Below, piece after piece: positions 44,402 through 53,051 of a stretch of 64,000 nt of DNA (positions are counted from its first letter, which is position 1; every line of letters starts with the position of its first letter). A program made the position numbers and the translations under genes. The notes beneath the pieces are model-generated. The model ran no database searches. It had not been told where the DNA came from and saw only the letters and a list, made by a program, of their open reading frames with translations. The DNA lies in the NCBI GenBank assembly GCA_902602595.1, contig CACKRJ010000001.1, forward strand, positions 124,001 through 188,000, written 5' to 3'. Source of the DNA: an uncultured SAR86 cluster bacterium. Its GTDB lineage: Bacteria; Pseudomonadota; Gammaproteobacteria; Magnimaribacterales; D2472.

Positions 44402-44436
44402 TTAAGTATAACGCTCAAATGAGCTGACACCTATTC

Positions 44437-46266
44437 TTAGCTATCGCTAATGGAATTTAATGAGGCTAAGCTTATTGCTAAAGAGCTAAAAATTGGCGCT
44501 ATCACTGTTGCTAAATTTATTCCATCTAACTTACCAATTTGTCTTGGTATGTAAACAATGCTTCCTGGCATAAGATCGTCTTGTCTAAAAGCAAATCTAC
44601 TAGCAATATAAGAGTCTCCATTAGGCTTGATTACTACAATCCTATCTGATTGCCCATATGTCGAAATGCCACCAGATTTTTTGATATATTCCGAAACATC
44701 AACACCAGATATAAATTGCCTTGCTCCTGGAGTTAAGACTTCCCCTAAAACATATATCTCTTCACTCATTGCAGGTATGTTGATAATATCTCCATCTTGA
44801 AGAGTAGTGTCAGCAGATGGATTATTCCTCATTTTTTGAATATCAAACTCAGCTGTAATTCTACCTACTGGTTTTACATTTTTAAATTCGCCTAGGATGA
44901 TTGGTAGAGATGTATCTCCTCCAGAAATTACTTGTTGCGCATTAGCTGAAGTAGCTAAGAACTTAATCATGTCGTCATATATTCTGTCATTAATTTCTTT
45001 TTCAACTATTTTTGCTGATTCTCTTAACAAATGGCCGCCATGCTCATACGCAAATTCAGTGTATCCTCCAGCCCTAGCAATAACCTTAGATAATGTTTCA
45101 CCGTCCTGAATAGTATATACACCTGGGTTTACTACCTCTCCTTGCAAAGTAACTTGTTTCATTGGCTTACTATGGGCTGAGAATGAACTTACCCTTACAG
45201 AGTCTGCATTCTGAATTTTAAAGTTAACAAAGTCACTATCTAGTATCTGAACTGTGCTTCTTTCCGTTCCACTAATTCTGCTTACTTCTACCATTGTTGA
45301 TGAGCTTGGTTTTAGATTGCCAGCAAAACTAAGAGCATCTGCAAGAGTATCTCCATCTAGAATCTCAAATATACCAGGATATGCTACTCCTCCTGTAACT
45401 GATATTTCAGACTGCTTTGGAGAAACAATTATCACATCACCACTTCTTAACCTAGAATCAAATTTTAGGTTTCCAGCTATCAGCACATCATAAAGATCAA
45501 ATTTTTCAACAATTTCCGAACCTCTCTTAACAATAATAGATCTGTATGATCCATTCTCATTTATGCCACCAGCTGCTCTAATTAAATACAGTATGTGGGC
45601 TCCTCCATTTACGGTGTACATTCCTGGATTATTGACTCCTCCAATCAGAAGAATACTCATATCTCTCATATGAGATAGCGTTAAGAATGCTTGCTCTCCA
45701 GTGAATGACTCAGCAATGATCGATTGAACCATATTATTTGCTTTATCAAGCGATAGTCCTGCTAATACAATTCTGCCATAGTTAGGTATGTTCACACTTC
45801 CATCTCTTGCAATTACCAAATTTGCCATTTCTTTCTTCGCACCTACACGTTGCAAAATCAAATGGTCTCCATAATCTAAAATATAATCTCCGGAAACATT
45901 AGGATCATTAAGAGGCATAAAAGTTGTTTGATAAGATGAAAAGAATGAATCGCCAAACCTCTTTAATCCAGACTCATTGTCATTTTCTAAAGATGATTCT
46001 ATATCTGCAATTTTTTGTTTTAATTTCATTAAATCACTAGATAGTTTTTCTGCGGTTGTATCAACAGGTTTAAAGATTTTGACATCATTTTGAACAACAT
46101 CCTCATTCATCTTAGTTAAGACGTCTGTTCTTATATCGCTAGGTAAGCTCCTTAAAAAGTTTTCATCTAATTCAGGAACATCTTGAGAAAATAGAAAATT
46201 TGAACAAAGCAGCACAGAAAATAGTTTAAGGAATCGCAAAGGGTTATTTTTGTTGTAATAGCGCAT
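44437..46266 (-). CDS. Wza-like polysaccharide export protein with SLBB repeats
   Basis: 609 residues, much longer than E. coli Wza (about 380). A signal peptide (LKLFSVLLCSNFLFSQ) lacks a good lipobox. A coiled-coil-prone stretch lies near residues 70-95, followed by the poly-export domain (SGDYILDYGDHLILQRVG, FLTLSHMRDMSILLIGGV). At least four SLBB-type beta-grasp repeats follow, each with a phrase like VNNPGMYTVNGG, VAYPGIFEILDG, VVNPGVYTIQDG, VLTPGARQFISG. The C-terminus is hydrophobic. It probably forms the periplasmic/outer-membrane polysaccharide conduit. No Wzc-type kinase is in the window. Confidence 0.92.
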   Translation of the reverse strand: MRYYNKNNPLRFLKLFSVLLCSNFLFSQDVPELDENFLRSLPSDIRTDVLTKMNEDVVQNDVKIFKPVDTTAEKLSSDLMKLKQKIADIESSLENDNESGLKRFGDSFFSSYQTTFMPLNDPNVSGDYILDYGDHLILQRVGAKKEMANLVIARDGSVNIPNYGRIVLAGLSLDKANNMVQSIIAESFTGEQAFLTLSHMRDMSILLIGGVNNPGMYTVNGGAHILYLIRAAGGINENGSYRSIIVKRGSEIVEKFDLYDVLIAGNLKFDSRLRSGDVIIVSPKQSEISVTGGVAYPGIFEILDGDTLADALSFAGNLKPSSSTMVEVSRISGTERSTVQILDSDFVNFKIQNADSVRVSSFSAHSKPMKQVTLQGEVVNPGVYTIQDGETLSKVIARAGGYTEFAYEHGGHLLRESAKIVEKEINDRIYDDMIKFLATSANAQQVISGGDTSLPIILGEFKNVKPVGRITAEFDIQKMRNNPSADTTLQDGDIINIPAMSEEIYVLGEVLTPGARQFISGVDVSEYIKKSGGISTYGQSDRIVVIKPNGDSYIASRFAFRQDDLMPGSIVYIPRQIGKLDGINLATVIAPIFSSLAISLASLNSISDS

Positions 46267-46270
46267 TTAA

Positions 46271-46319
46271 AAGAGATTTATGATGTTAAACAATGCTTTA
46301 CATTTTAAACTAATCTCTT
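46271..46319. repeat. 8-bp inverted repeat upstream of the Wza-like gene
   Basis: AAGAGATT and AATCTCTT, 33 bases apart, flank an AT-rich segment starting five bases above the Wza-like ATG. It could be a paired operator or an mRNA structure masking the start. Confidence 0.35.
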
Positions 46320-46362
46320 CTAAATTTATATAAATTAATTTTAAAAATGATGATGATGAAGC

Positions 46363-47559
46363 TTAATTTCTATTAAAGATATCTCTAGAAAAAACCTTAT
46401 CCTTAACATCCATTAATTCTTTTGACATTCTATTTGCAAGAATAATTTCCGATTCTTTCTTAAAAATTGCTAGGCTTGAATAAACCTTACAGTTTTGGAA
46501 CTCATCAACCTTTAAAGACTTATCAAAAATAAAAACATTGATATTAAATTTTTGGAAAGCGGTAATAAGATCAAGCATTACTGAGTATCTAAAATTATCT
46601 GAGTTAAGCTTATTCTCAATCTTATATATTCCTAACTTAGTAATTTGATTTTTTCTTACATAAGCAATGATTTCAGATTTTCTATTAATATTAGAGGTTA
46701 AGACTGAAGAGATAAGATCATTAGGAATATCTCCAAAATCTGATGCAAGCTGCATGGCATCTTTAGGTAGGCAGTATCCGCCAAAGCCAAAAGATGGATT
46801 GTTATAAAAATTACCAATTCTTTTATCTAAACTTACTCCAAGGATTATTGAAGCGCTGTCTAGTTTCTTATTCATTGCGAATGTATCAAGCTCATTGAAA
46901 AAAGCAATTCTAGTTGCCAAAAACATGTTTGAAAATAGCTTTACAGATTCAGCTTCATCAGGCGCCATGAATAGTGTATTTACATTTTTTTTTAATGAAA
47001 ATGAGTTTATTAAATTGGCAACGATTTCCATTGCTTGATTGTTCTCCCCGCCTAGAATTATTCGAGATGGATACAAGTTATCTTTAACTGACCTGCCCTC
47101 TTGTAGAAATTCTGGAGAGAAAATTATTTTATTATTTTTATATATTTTTATTAAGCTTTGAGTAAATCCAATTGGTACAGTAGATTTAATTACTATTATG
47201 GAATTGGGAGCATGCAATGAAATTTTTTTTACATATTCATCAATAATTAGAGTATCGAATTCTTTTTTTTCTTGATTAAAATTAGTAGGAAGGCATAAAA
47301 AAATTATGTGTGAACTATAAATCTCTGATTCTGAAGAAACCGATTTCAATGAAAGAGATGAGTTATGTGTTATTTGCTTTATCTTTGGATCATCTACAAA
47401 GCTGAAATCTCTATCTTCAATTTTTGAAAGCTTTATTGAATCAATATCAAAAGCTTTAACGGAAAAATCTTTAGATAAGAGAATAGCTAACGAGGCTCCA
47501 ACATATCCAAGCCCAACAACAGCTATATCTAAATTTTTAATTGGTATAGATTTTGGCAC
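46363..47559 (-). CDS. ugd: UDP-glucose 6-dehydrogenase-type nucleotide-sugar dehydrogenase
   Basis: 398 residues. N-terminal NAD fold LDIAVVGLGYVGASLAILL; catalytic region FGFGGYCLPKDAMQL with the thioester-forming Cys, in the short Ugd form. It oxidises a UDP-hexose, most likely UDP-glucose, twice to the uronic acid, feeding uronate-containing polysaccharide. It follows rfbD by 14 bases and precedes the Wza-like gene in the same direction. A second, different dehydrogenase lies near 62-63 kb, so the polymer probably contains more than one uronic acid. Confidence 0.9.
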   Translation of the reverse strand: MPKSIPIKNLDIAVVGLGYVGASLAILLSKDFSVKAFDIDSIKLSKIEDRDFSFVDDPKIKQITHNSSLSLKSVSSESEIYSSHIIFLCLPTNFNQEKKEFDTLIIDEYVKKISLHAPNSIIVIKSTVPIGFTQSLIKIYKNNKIIFSPEFLQEGRSVKDNLYPSRIILGGENNQAMEIVANLINSFSLKKNVNTLFMAPDEAESVKLFSNMFLATRIAFFNELDTFAMNKKLDSASIILGVSLDKRIGNFYNNPSFGFGGYCLPKDAMQLASDFGDIPNDLISSVLTSNINRKSEIIAYVRKNQITKLGIYKIENKLNSDNFRYSVMLDLITAFQKFNINVFIFDKSLKVDEFQNCKVYSSLAIFKKESEIILANRMSKELMDVKDKVFSRDIFNRN

Positions 47560-47573
47560 AAATTTTTCGTTGT

Positions 47574-48455
47574 TTAATGTTCTTGAATTTTATCTAACAC
47601 TTCTTCAATCTTATACTCCAAAGGCAAGTTCAAGCAATCAAGATTATTAAAATAACTATCGGACTTCAAAGCTGAGTTTTTTGGTCTTGGGGCTGCTTGT
47701 TGAAAACCTGATGTTGAAATTGAACCTAATTTTTCTAAAGTTACATCATCAAATTTATTTTTTGTTATTCTAATAATTATTTTAGCAAAATCATACCAAG
47801 AGCAAGAATCAGCCCCAGAGAAATGAAGGGTTGACCTAGAAAATTTTTTGAAACCATCATTATTTATAAAATATAAAATTGCTTCTGCTAAATCCACAGC
47901 ATACGTTGGAGTGCCAATCTGATCATTGATTACTTTTAAATTACTCTGTTGAAAAGATAGCTTATGTATTGTTTTTAAAAAATTACGACCAAACTCACTA
48001 AAGACCCATGATGTTCGTAAAATTAAATAATCACAAGCACTATCTTTTAAAGCAATTTCTCCTCCCAATTTTGATTTACCATAAATAGATAATGGGTTAG
48101 GTTGTGAGTCCGATGTATAAGGATCGCTTTGACAACCATCAAATACATAATCAGATGAAATATGTATAATTTTTGTATTTGGATAACATATTCCTGCAAG
48201 CAATCGAACACCCTCTTCATTAATTTTACTTGAAATTAATTCATCGCTTTCTGCGCCGTCTACGTCTGTATATGCAGCACAATTTACAAGAATACTAGGT
48301 TTTATTTTTGAAATTACTGATGACATTTGCTTAACATCTGTCAAGTTGAAATCTTGTGAGTTAAAGAAATAGTATTTATTTTCATTTCCCATTTTGTAAG
48401 AATTCTTTAAGCAGCTACCAAGCTGACCATCAGCGCCTGTAATTATAATTTTGAT
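47574..48455 (-). CDS. rfbD: dTDP-4-dehydrorhamnose reductase, apparent ATC start
   Basis: The last step of dTDP-L-rhamnose synthesis. The first ATG (48392) would remove the NAD(P)-binding motif. Upstream, the frame remains open and encodes KIIITGADGQLGS, the conserved RmlD start, back to an ATC at 48455; no ATG, GTG or TTG exists between the upstream stop and 48392. GAAGG lies seven bases before the ATC, inside the 19-base gap after rfbB. From ATC the protein is 293 residues, normal for RmlD. Other landmarks: VNCAAYTDVDGAE, HISSDYVFDG and the Tyr-Lys pair in YGKSKLGGE. Non-canonical initiation is my inference; a sequence error is the alternative. Confidence 0.88.
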   Translation of the reverse strand: MKIIITGADGQLGSCLKNSYKMGNENKYYFFNSQDFNLTDVKQMSSVISKIKPSILVNCAAYTDVDGAESDELISSKINEEGVRLLAGICYPNTKIIHISSDYVFDGCQSDPYTSDSQPNPLSIYGKSKLGGEIALKDSACDYLILRTSWVFSEFGRNFLKTIHKLSFQQSNLKVINDQIGTPTYAVDLAEAILYFINNDGFKKFSRSTLHFSGADSCSWYDFAKIIIRITKNKFDDVTLEKLGSISTSGFQQAAPRPKNSALKSDSYFNNLDCLNLPLEYKIEEVLDKIQEH

Positions 48456-48474
48456 TTTTCTACCTTCTTAAAAG

Positions 48475-49485
48475 TTAAATATACCAATTATTGGTTTTAA
48501 GATACCACTCTATTGTGTATTCGAGACCTTTCTTAAAGTCAACACTTGGCTTCCAGCCCAATTCCGTCATTATTTTTGATGAGTCAACTGCATACCTTCT
48601 ATCATGTCCCTTTCTGTCATCTACATACTCAATTAAGTTCTTATAGGAATCAATGGTTGAGCTTGGAGCATTTTTATCCAAAATTTCGCAAATCATCATT
48701 ACTATATCTATATTTGTTATTTCATTATTGCCGCCAACATTATATGTTTGCCCGACCCTACCAGTATCTAAAATTAATTTAATAGCCTCACAATGGTCTT
48801 TGACATAAAGCCAGTCTCTGATTTGCAATCCATCTCCATATATAGGGATTTTTTTATTATTCATGGCATTTTTGATACATAAGGGAATAAGTTTTTCTGG
48901 ATATTGATAGGGGCCATAATTATTTGAGCAGTTTGAAATCAATACGGGCAGATTATATGTTTTAAAATATGCCCTGCATAAATGATCCGAGGAAGCCTTG
49001 CTGGCTGCATATGGACTGTTTGGTTTAAATTGATTTTCTTCAGTAAATTTTGACTCGTTTTTTTTTAATGAGCCAAAAACCTCGTCTGTTGATACATGCA
49101 GAAATCTAAACTCAGACTTCTTATTACTTTCAAGCTTTTCATAAAAACTTTTGCAAGCCTCAAGGAGAGTGTAAGTACCAATTATATTAGTATCTATAAA
49201 AGCTGAAGGAGAAGATATTGATCTATCAACATGAGACTCTGCAGCAAAATTAATTACCTTTGAGGGCTTGTACTGCTCAAAGATATTTCTTAAAGCCTGA
49301 TGATCACATATATCTAATTCATGGAACGTATTATTTTTATGATCTAAAAGATTTTCTAAATTTTTAATATTTCCGGCATATGTGAGTTTATCTAAAATTA
49401 CAATTTTAGTTTCATGATCTAACTCATATAACAAATTTGCAAAATTTGATCCAATAAACCCTGCCGCTCCAGTTATTAATATCAT
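48475..49485 (-). CDS. rfbB: dTDP-glucose 4,6-dehydratase
   Basis: 336 residues. Starts MILITGAAGFIGSNF (Rossmann motif); active site STDEVFGSL (Thr-Asp-Glu) and YAASKASSDH (Tyr-Lys). The C-terminal GHDRRYAVDSSKI is typical of RmlB. It converts dTDP-glucose to the 4-keto-6-deoxy sugar, second step to dTDP-rhamnose. Nine bases after rfbC and 19 bases before the apparent rfbD start. Confidence 0.97.
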   Translation of the reverse strand: MILITGAAGFIGSNFANLLYELDHETKIVILDKLTYAGNIKNLENLLDHKNNTFHELDICDHQALRNIFEQYKPSKVINFAAESHVDRSISSPSAFIDTNIIGTYTLLEACKSFYEKLESNKKSEFRFLHVSTDEVFGSLKKNESKFTEENQFKPNSPYAASKASSDHLCRAYFKTYNLPVLISNCSNNYGPYQYPEKLIPLCIKNAMNNKKIPIYGDGLQIRDWLYVKDHCEAIKLILDTGRVGQTYNVGGNNEITNIDIVMMICEILDKNAPSSTIDSYKNLIEYVDDRKGHDRRYAVDSSKIMTELGWKPSVDFKKGLEYTIEWYLKTNNWYI

Positions 49486-49494
49486 TATAGTTAC

Positions 49495-50046
49495 CTATTT
49501 AAATAATTTTGCTTTTTTGAAGCTTATAGCTTCATCGTCTTTTGGAGAAATAATAAAGTTAGAAAATTTTGGCCACTTAATAGATAAATCTGGATCATTC
49601 CAATGAATTGCATGCTCATCATCTTTTATCCAATACTCTGTTGTTTTGTATAAAACCTCGGCTGTATCACTTATTACTACAAAACCATGCCCGAACCCAG
49701 GAGGTATCCATAATTGATGATGATTCACTGATGACAAATTAACACCATACCAACCTCCTAAGGTACTAGACCCTCTTCGTAAATCAACCGCAACATCAAA
49801 AATTTCACCTGATAATACTCTAACTAATTTTCCTTGGGGACAATTTAATTGATAATGCAGCCCTCTTAAGACTCCTTTTCTTGACTTGCTATGATTGTCT
49901 TGAACAAAAATATAATCTTGATTTCCAATAATATTATTAAAATTTTTTTGATTAAAGCTCTCGAAAAAAAAACCTCTATTATCTTCAAACAAGTTTGGTT
50001 TAATAAGCTTTAGGCCTTGAAGATCGGGATTTGAGACGGTACTCAT
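49495..50046 (-). CDS. rfbC: dTDP-4-dehydrorhamnose 3,5-epimerase
   Basis: 183 residues, normal for RmlC. The cupin core shows FFFESFNQKNF, FVQDNHSKSRKGVLRGLHYQ (catalytic His region), VAVDLRRGSSTLG and WIPPGFGHGFVV. It epimerises C3 and C5 of the keto sugar. Its ATG overlaps the rfbA stop by one base, so the two are coupled. Confidence 0.97.
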   Translation of the reverse strand: MSTVSNPDLQGLKLIKPNLFEDNRGFFFESFNQKNFNNIIGNQDYIFVQDNHSKSRKGVLRGLHYQLNCPQGKLVRVLSGEIFDVAVDLRRGSSTLGGWYGVNLSSVNHHQLWIPPGFGHGFVVISDTAEVLYKTTEYWIKDDEHAIHWNDPDLSIKWPKFSNFIISPKDDEAISFKKAKLFK

Positions 50047-50918
50047 TAACTTATAATCGATCTCAAGTATTCTTGATATGAATTTGAACCAATACTACTA
50101 ATCTGTCTCTCAATATCTTTAATAGAAATCCATTGATTCTCTAGGGCAATTTGCTCAAGACAAGCTATTTTTAATCCCTGACGATTTTGAATGATAGAAA
50201 CAAAATTAGATGCCTCTAAAAGACTATCATGCGTTCCGGTGTCCAGCCAGGAAAATCCAGACCTGAGAATAGTAACTTTTAATTTTTTTATTTTAAGATA
50301 TCTTTTATTTAAATCTGTAATTTCTAATTCACCTCTTTCTGAGGGGCTTAGCTCTTTTGCAAATCTTACTGCATTTTCATCGTAAAAATATAAACCAGTA
50401 ACAGCAAAATTACTTCTAGGCTTATTAGGTTTCTCTTCTATATCAAGAACATTATTGTTACTGTCAAAATTTACAATGCCATATCTAGATGGATCTTTTA
50501 CATGATATGCAAAGATGGAAGAAATCTCTCGTCTATCCGTAGCTTCTTTCAATAAAGAAGGAAGATTGTTACCATAAAAGAAATTATCCCCCAAAATCAG
50601 CGCAGATGGACTTTCATCAATAAACTCTTCGCCTAAAATAAATGACTGAGCAAGCCCATCTGGAGAAGGTTGGGTAATATATTGAATTTCGACCCCCCAT
50701 TGACTTCCATCTTTGAGTAAAGTTTTGTATAGATCAATATGATCTGGGGTAGAAATGATTAGGATCTCTCTCATTCCGCCTTGCATTAAGGTAGCTAGCG
50801 GGTAGTAAATCATTGGCTTGTCATAAAGGGGTATGAGTTGTTTGCTTACGACATGTGTTGTTGGGTAAAGTCGGGTACCAGCTCCTCCAGCTAAAATGAT
50901 TCCTTTACGAGTTTTCAT
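50046..50918 (-). CDS. rfbA: Glucose-1-phosphate thymidylyltransferase
   Basis: 290 residues. Nucleotidyltransferase signature KGIILAGGAGTRLYPTT, then KQLIPLYDKPMIYYPL, LILGDNFFYG and EKPNKPRSNFAVTGLYFYD, all diagnostic of RmlA. It makes dTDP-glucose, first step of the rhamnose pathway. Starts two bases after the methyltransferase and overlaps rfbC by one base. Order rfbA-C-B-D is complete here. Confidence 0.97.
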   Translation of the reverse strand: MKTRKGIILAGGAGTRLYPTTHVVSKQLIPLYDKPMIYYPLATLMQGGMREILIISTPDHIDLYKTLLKDGSQWGVEIQYITQPSPDGLAQSFILGEEFIDESPSALILGDNFFYGNNLPSLLKEATDRREISSIFAYHVKDPSRYGIVNFDSNNNVLDIEEKPNKPRSNFAVTGLYFYDENAVRFAKELSPSERGELEITDLNKRYLKIKKLKVTILRSGFSWLDTGTHDSLLEASNFVSIIQNRQGLKIACLEQIALENQWISIKDIERQISSIGSNSYQEYLRSIIS

Positions 50919-50920
50919 CT

Positions 50921-51856
50921 TTATAATTTTTTAAGCAAAATATAATTGTAAAAATAATTTCTCATAAATGGCCTAAAAAGAAATCTTAAAAGCGACTTTG
51001 GCTTATTAAAAAAATTAGAGGAGAGAGAGTATTGAGTGCGTAATGGTATCTTGATTTCTTTGAGACCAAATTTATACCCAAGATTAACAACTGCGGATCT
51101 ATTGAAAAAATTTAGGTGCTCCAGTGGAGCAACTGGATTAATCGACCTGTTTGAAAACTTTTGAGATGTTGCCCATTCAATTTTCTTTAATCTAGATTTA
51201 AAGTTGAAAGCATGAGGGACACTTATTTTTATAATGCCTTTTTGAGATAGTGAGTTCGAGAGTATTTCCATTGTTTCTAATGGATTGGGTATATGTTCAA
51301 ATACTTGCTCGGTATTTATTAAATCAAATTTCTTTAATTTAATTTCTTCAGAATCTAAAATTGTAAAGCCATGGTTTTGTGCATGAGAGTTTCTTTTTTC
51401 GGAAAAATCATACCCATAAGTTTGAGCGCCATAAGCTGAAGCCATTTTAGCCCATGCACCCCAACCCATACCAAAGTCTAAGACATTTAATTTGCCAGAA
51501 GGGATATCAAATAAAGAAAATAATTGTCTTATCTCACTCGCGTTGAATTCGTAATGATCAATTCCATAATTTTGAATTTTTTGAATTGAAGTTTCAGTTG
51601 GATCAACCCAATCTTCATATAATATTCTTGACAGCTCTTCATTTGGTATAAACTTCTGGTATAAAACTTTGCAAGATGAGCACTCTTGAATATTGAACTC
51701 TGCGCCATCTAGCAAACCATTATCAACCCTTCCAGCATAAAAACTATGAAAATAATCTTTTAGCTCTTGAGAGGAATATGAAATCTTAAAAGCTAGGTCT
51801 GAGGTCTTGTTGCCACAAACAGGACATTGATGTCTTTCATAAAATAAAGAATTCAT
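50921..51856 (-). CDS. Class I SAM methyltransferase with N-terminal zinc-binding motif
   Basis: 311 residues. The N-terminal CPVCGN and CSSCKVLYQ pairs form a probable zinc ribbon; the methyltransferase core starts VLDFGMGWGAWAKMA near residue 130, followed by TEQVFEHIPNPLE. The same two-part build occurs in the methyltransferase at about 2-3 kb. It sits directly in front of rfbA (2-base gap), so methylation of rhamnose or another deoxysugar is likely but not shown. Confidence 0.8.
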   Translation of the reverse strand: MNSLFYERHQCPVCGNKTSDLAFKISYSSQELKDYFHSFYAGRVDNGLLDGAEFNIQECSSCKVLYQKFIPNEELSRILYEDWVDPTETSIQKIQNYGIDHYEFNASEIRQLFSLFDIPSGKLNVLDFGMGWGAWAKMASAYGAQTYGYDFSEKRNSHAQNHGFTILDSEEIKLKKFDLINTEQVFEHIPNPLETMEILSNSLSQKGIIKISVPHAFNFKSRLKKIEWATSQKFSNRSINPVAPLEHLNFFNRSAVVNLGYKFGLKEIKIPLRTQYSLSSNFFNKPKSLLRFLFRPFMRNYFYNYILLKKL

Positions 51857-51908
51857 AAGAATAATTTTACACCAAGTCTTGATTTAAGTAATTTTTAAAT
51901 AAGAAAAG

Positions 51909-53051
51909 TCATTGAGTTATTTCATGGAAAATTGCATTATTCACAATCTTGGCATCAAATCTACTTAATGCTAATTCTCGTGAATTATTTCCCATCTCGT
52001 CAATTTTATTTTTATTTGCAAGAAAAAAATTAACTCCTTGGATCAAGGATAACTCATCCATGCTCGTTACAAGTAGGCCGTTAGATCCAATTTCAACTGT
52101 TTGTCTACATCCAGGAACATCTGTTGTTAGAATTGGTCTCCCCATCGACATTGCCTCCAAGACTGATCTAGGCGTGCCCTCTCTGTATGACGGCAAGACA
52201 TAAACTGAGCATTGAGAAATTGCTTTTTTTACTTCAATTTGATTATTTAATTTACCTAAAAATTCTATATCCTTATTTTCAATCCATTGATTTAGCTCTT
52301 TGAGATCAATTGAATCAGGATTATCGTCAATCCAACCTGCAAGAAGGAATCTTGCATTTTGATTAGTTTTTTTAATTTCTTTTGCAGCGAATACATACTC
52401 CCTTATGCCTTTAGAGACTAGCAACCTTGATATACACAAAAATACATTTTTATTTGTTATTGGTGAATATTGGAAAAAGTCTGTGTCAACACCAGAACCA
52501 TTAGTGATAAAGTACTTTTGATTAACATTAATAATGCGATCAGTTAGGAACTGGTTATAATCATCTTGATTTTGAAAAAAAATTTTAGAAGAATTTTTTA
52601 ACGCTATAAAATATAAAAACTTTACAATTTTAGAAGTAAAAATTTGTAGAAAATTTTTTTTGCCTATTTGATTGTGAAAAGCAAAGCCCAATCCAGTAAT
52701 CATTGGAAATAGGTACTTGACTCTTGCCATCGAAGAGATAATTGAACCATATATTACTGGTTTAACTGTATACATAAAAACCTTATCAGGCTTGATTCTT
52801 TGAATAATGGTAAATAAATTGAAAATAGTTTTTATATCTTTAAATGGATTTAAAGATGTTCTAGATAAAAAAAGATCATGCAAATTAACATTAAGATTTC
52901 TTAATTCATTTGAAATAGGATTATTCGTTAAATTGGGACATGCAATATGAACTTCAAAATCATTTTTTAAAAATTGACAGATCAATGGGCCCCTAAAACT
53001 TAAAATAGAATCTGGATAACTGCAAATTATTAGAATTTTTTTAGCTTCCAT
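51909..53051 (-). CDS. Glycosyltransferase family 4 (PglA/WbpY-like)
   Basis: 380 residues, GT-B fold. N-terminal half resembles PglA-type GTs (SRTSLNPFKDI, then MITGLGFAFHN). The C-terminal donor domain has ISRLLVSKGIREYVFAAK, FLLAGWIDDNP and VYVLPSYREGTPRSVLEAMS with the Glu pair of GT4 retaining enzymes. It likely adds a HexNAc to the lipid-linked first sugar at the cytoplasmic face. The start overlaps the membrane-protein gene by 11 bases. Confidence 0.88.
   Translation of the reverse strand: MEAKKILIICSYPDSILSFRGPLICQFLKNDFEVHIACPNLTNNPISNELRNLNVNLHDLFLSRTSLNPFKDIKTIFNLFTIIQRIKPDKVFMYTVKPVIYGSIISSMARVKYLFPMITGLGFAFHNQIGKKNFLQIFTSKIVKFLYFIALKNSSKIFFQNQDDYNQFLTDRIINVNQKYFITNGSGVDTDFFQYSPITNKNVFLCISRLLVSKGIREYVFAAKEIKKTNQNARFLLAGWIDDNPDSIDLKELNQWIENKDIEFLGKLNNQIEVKKAISQCSVYVLPSYREGTPRSVLEAMSMGRPILTTDVPGCRQTVEIGSNGLLVTSMDELSLIQGVNFFLANKNKIDEMGNNSRELALSRFDAKIVNNAIFHEITQ

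Noticed and set aside
47574-48392. rfbD as an N-terminally truncated pseudogene
   Set aside because: The missing N-terminus is intact and in frame upstream with a ribosome site; only a standard start codon is absent.
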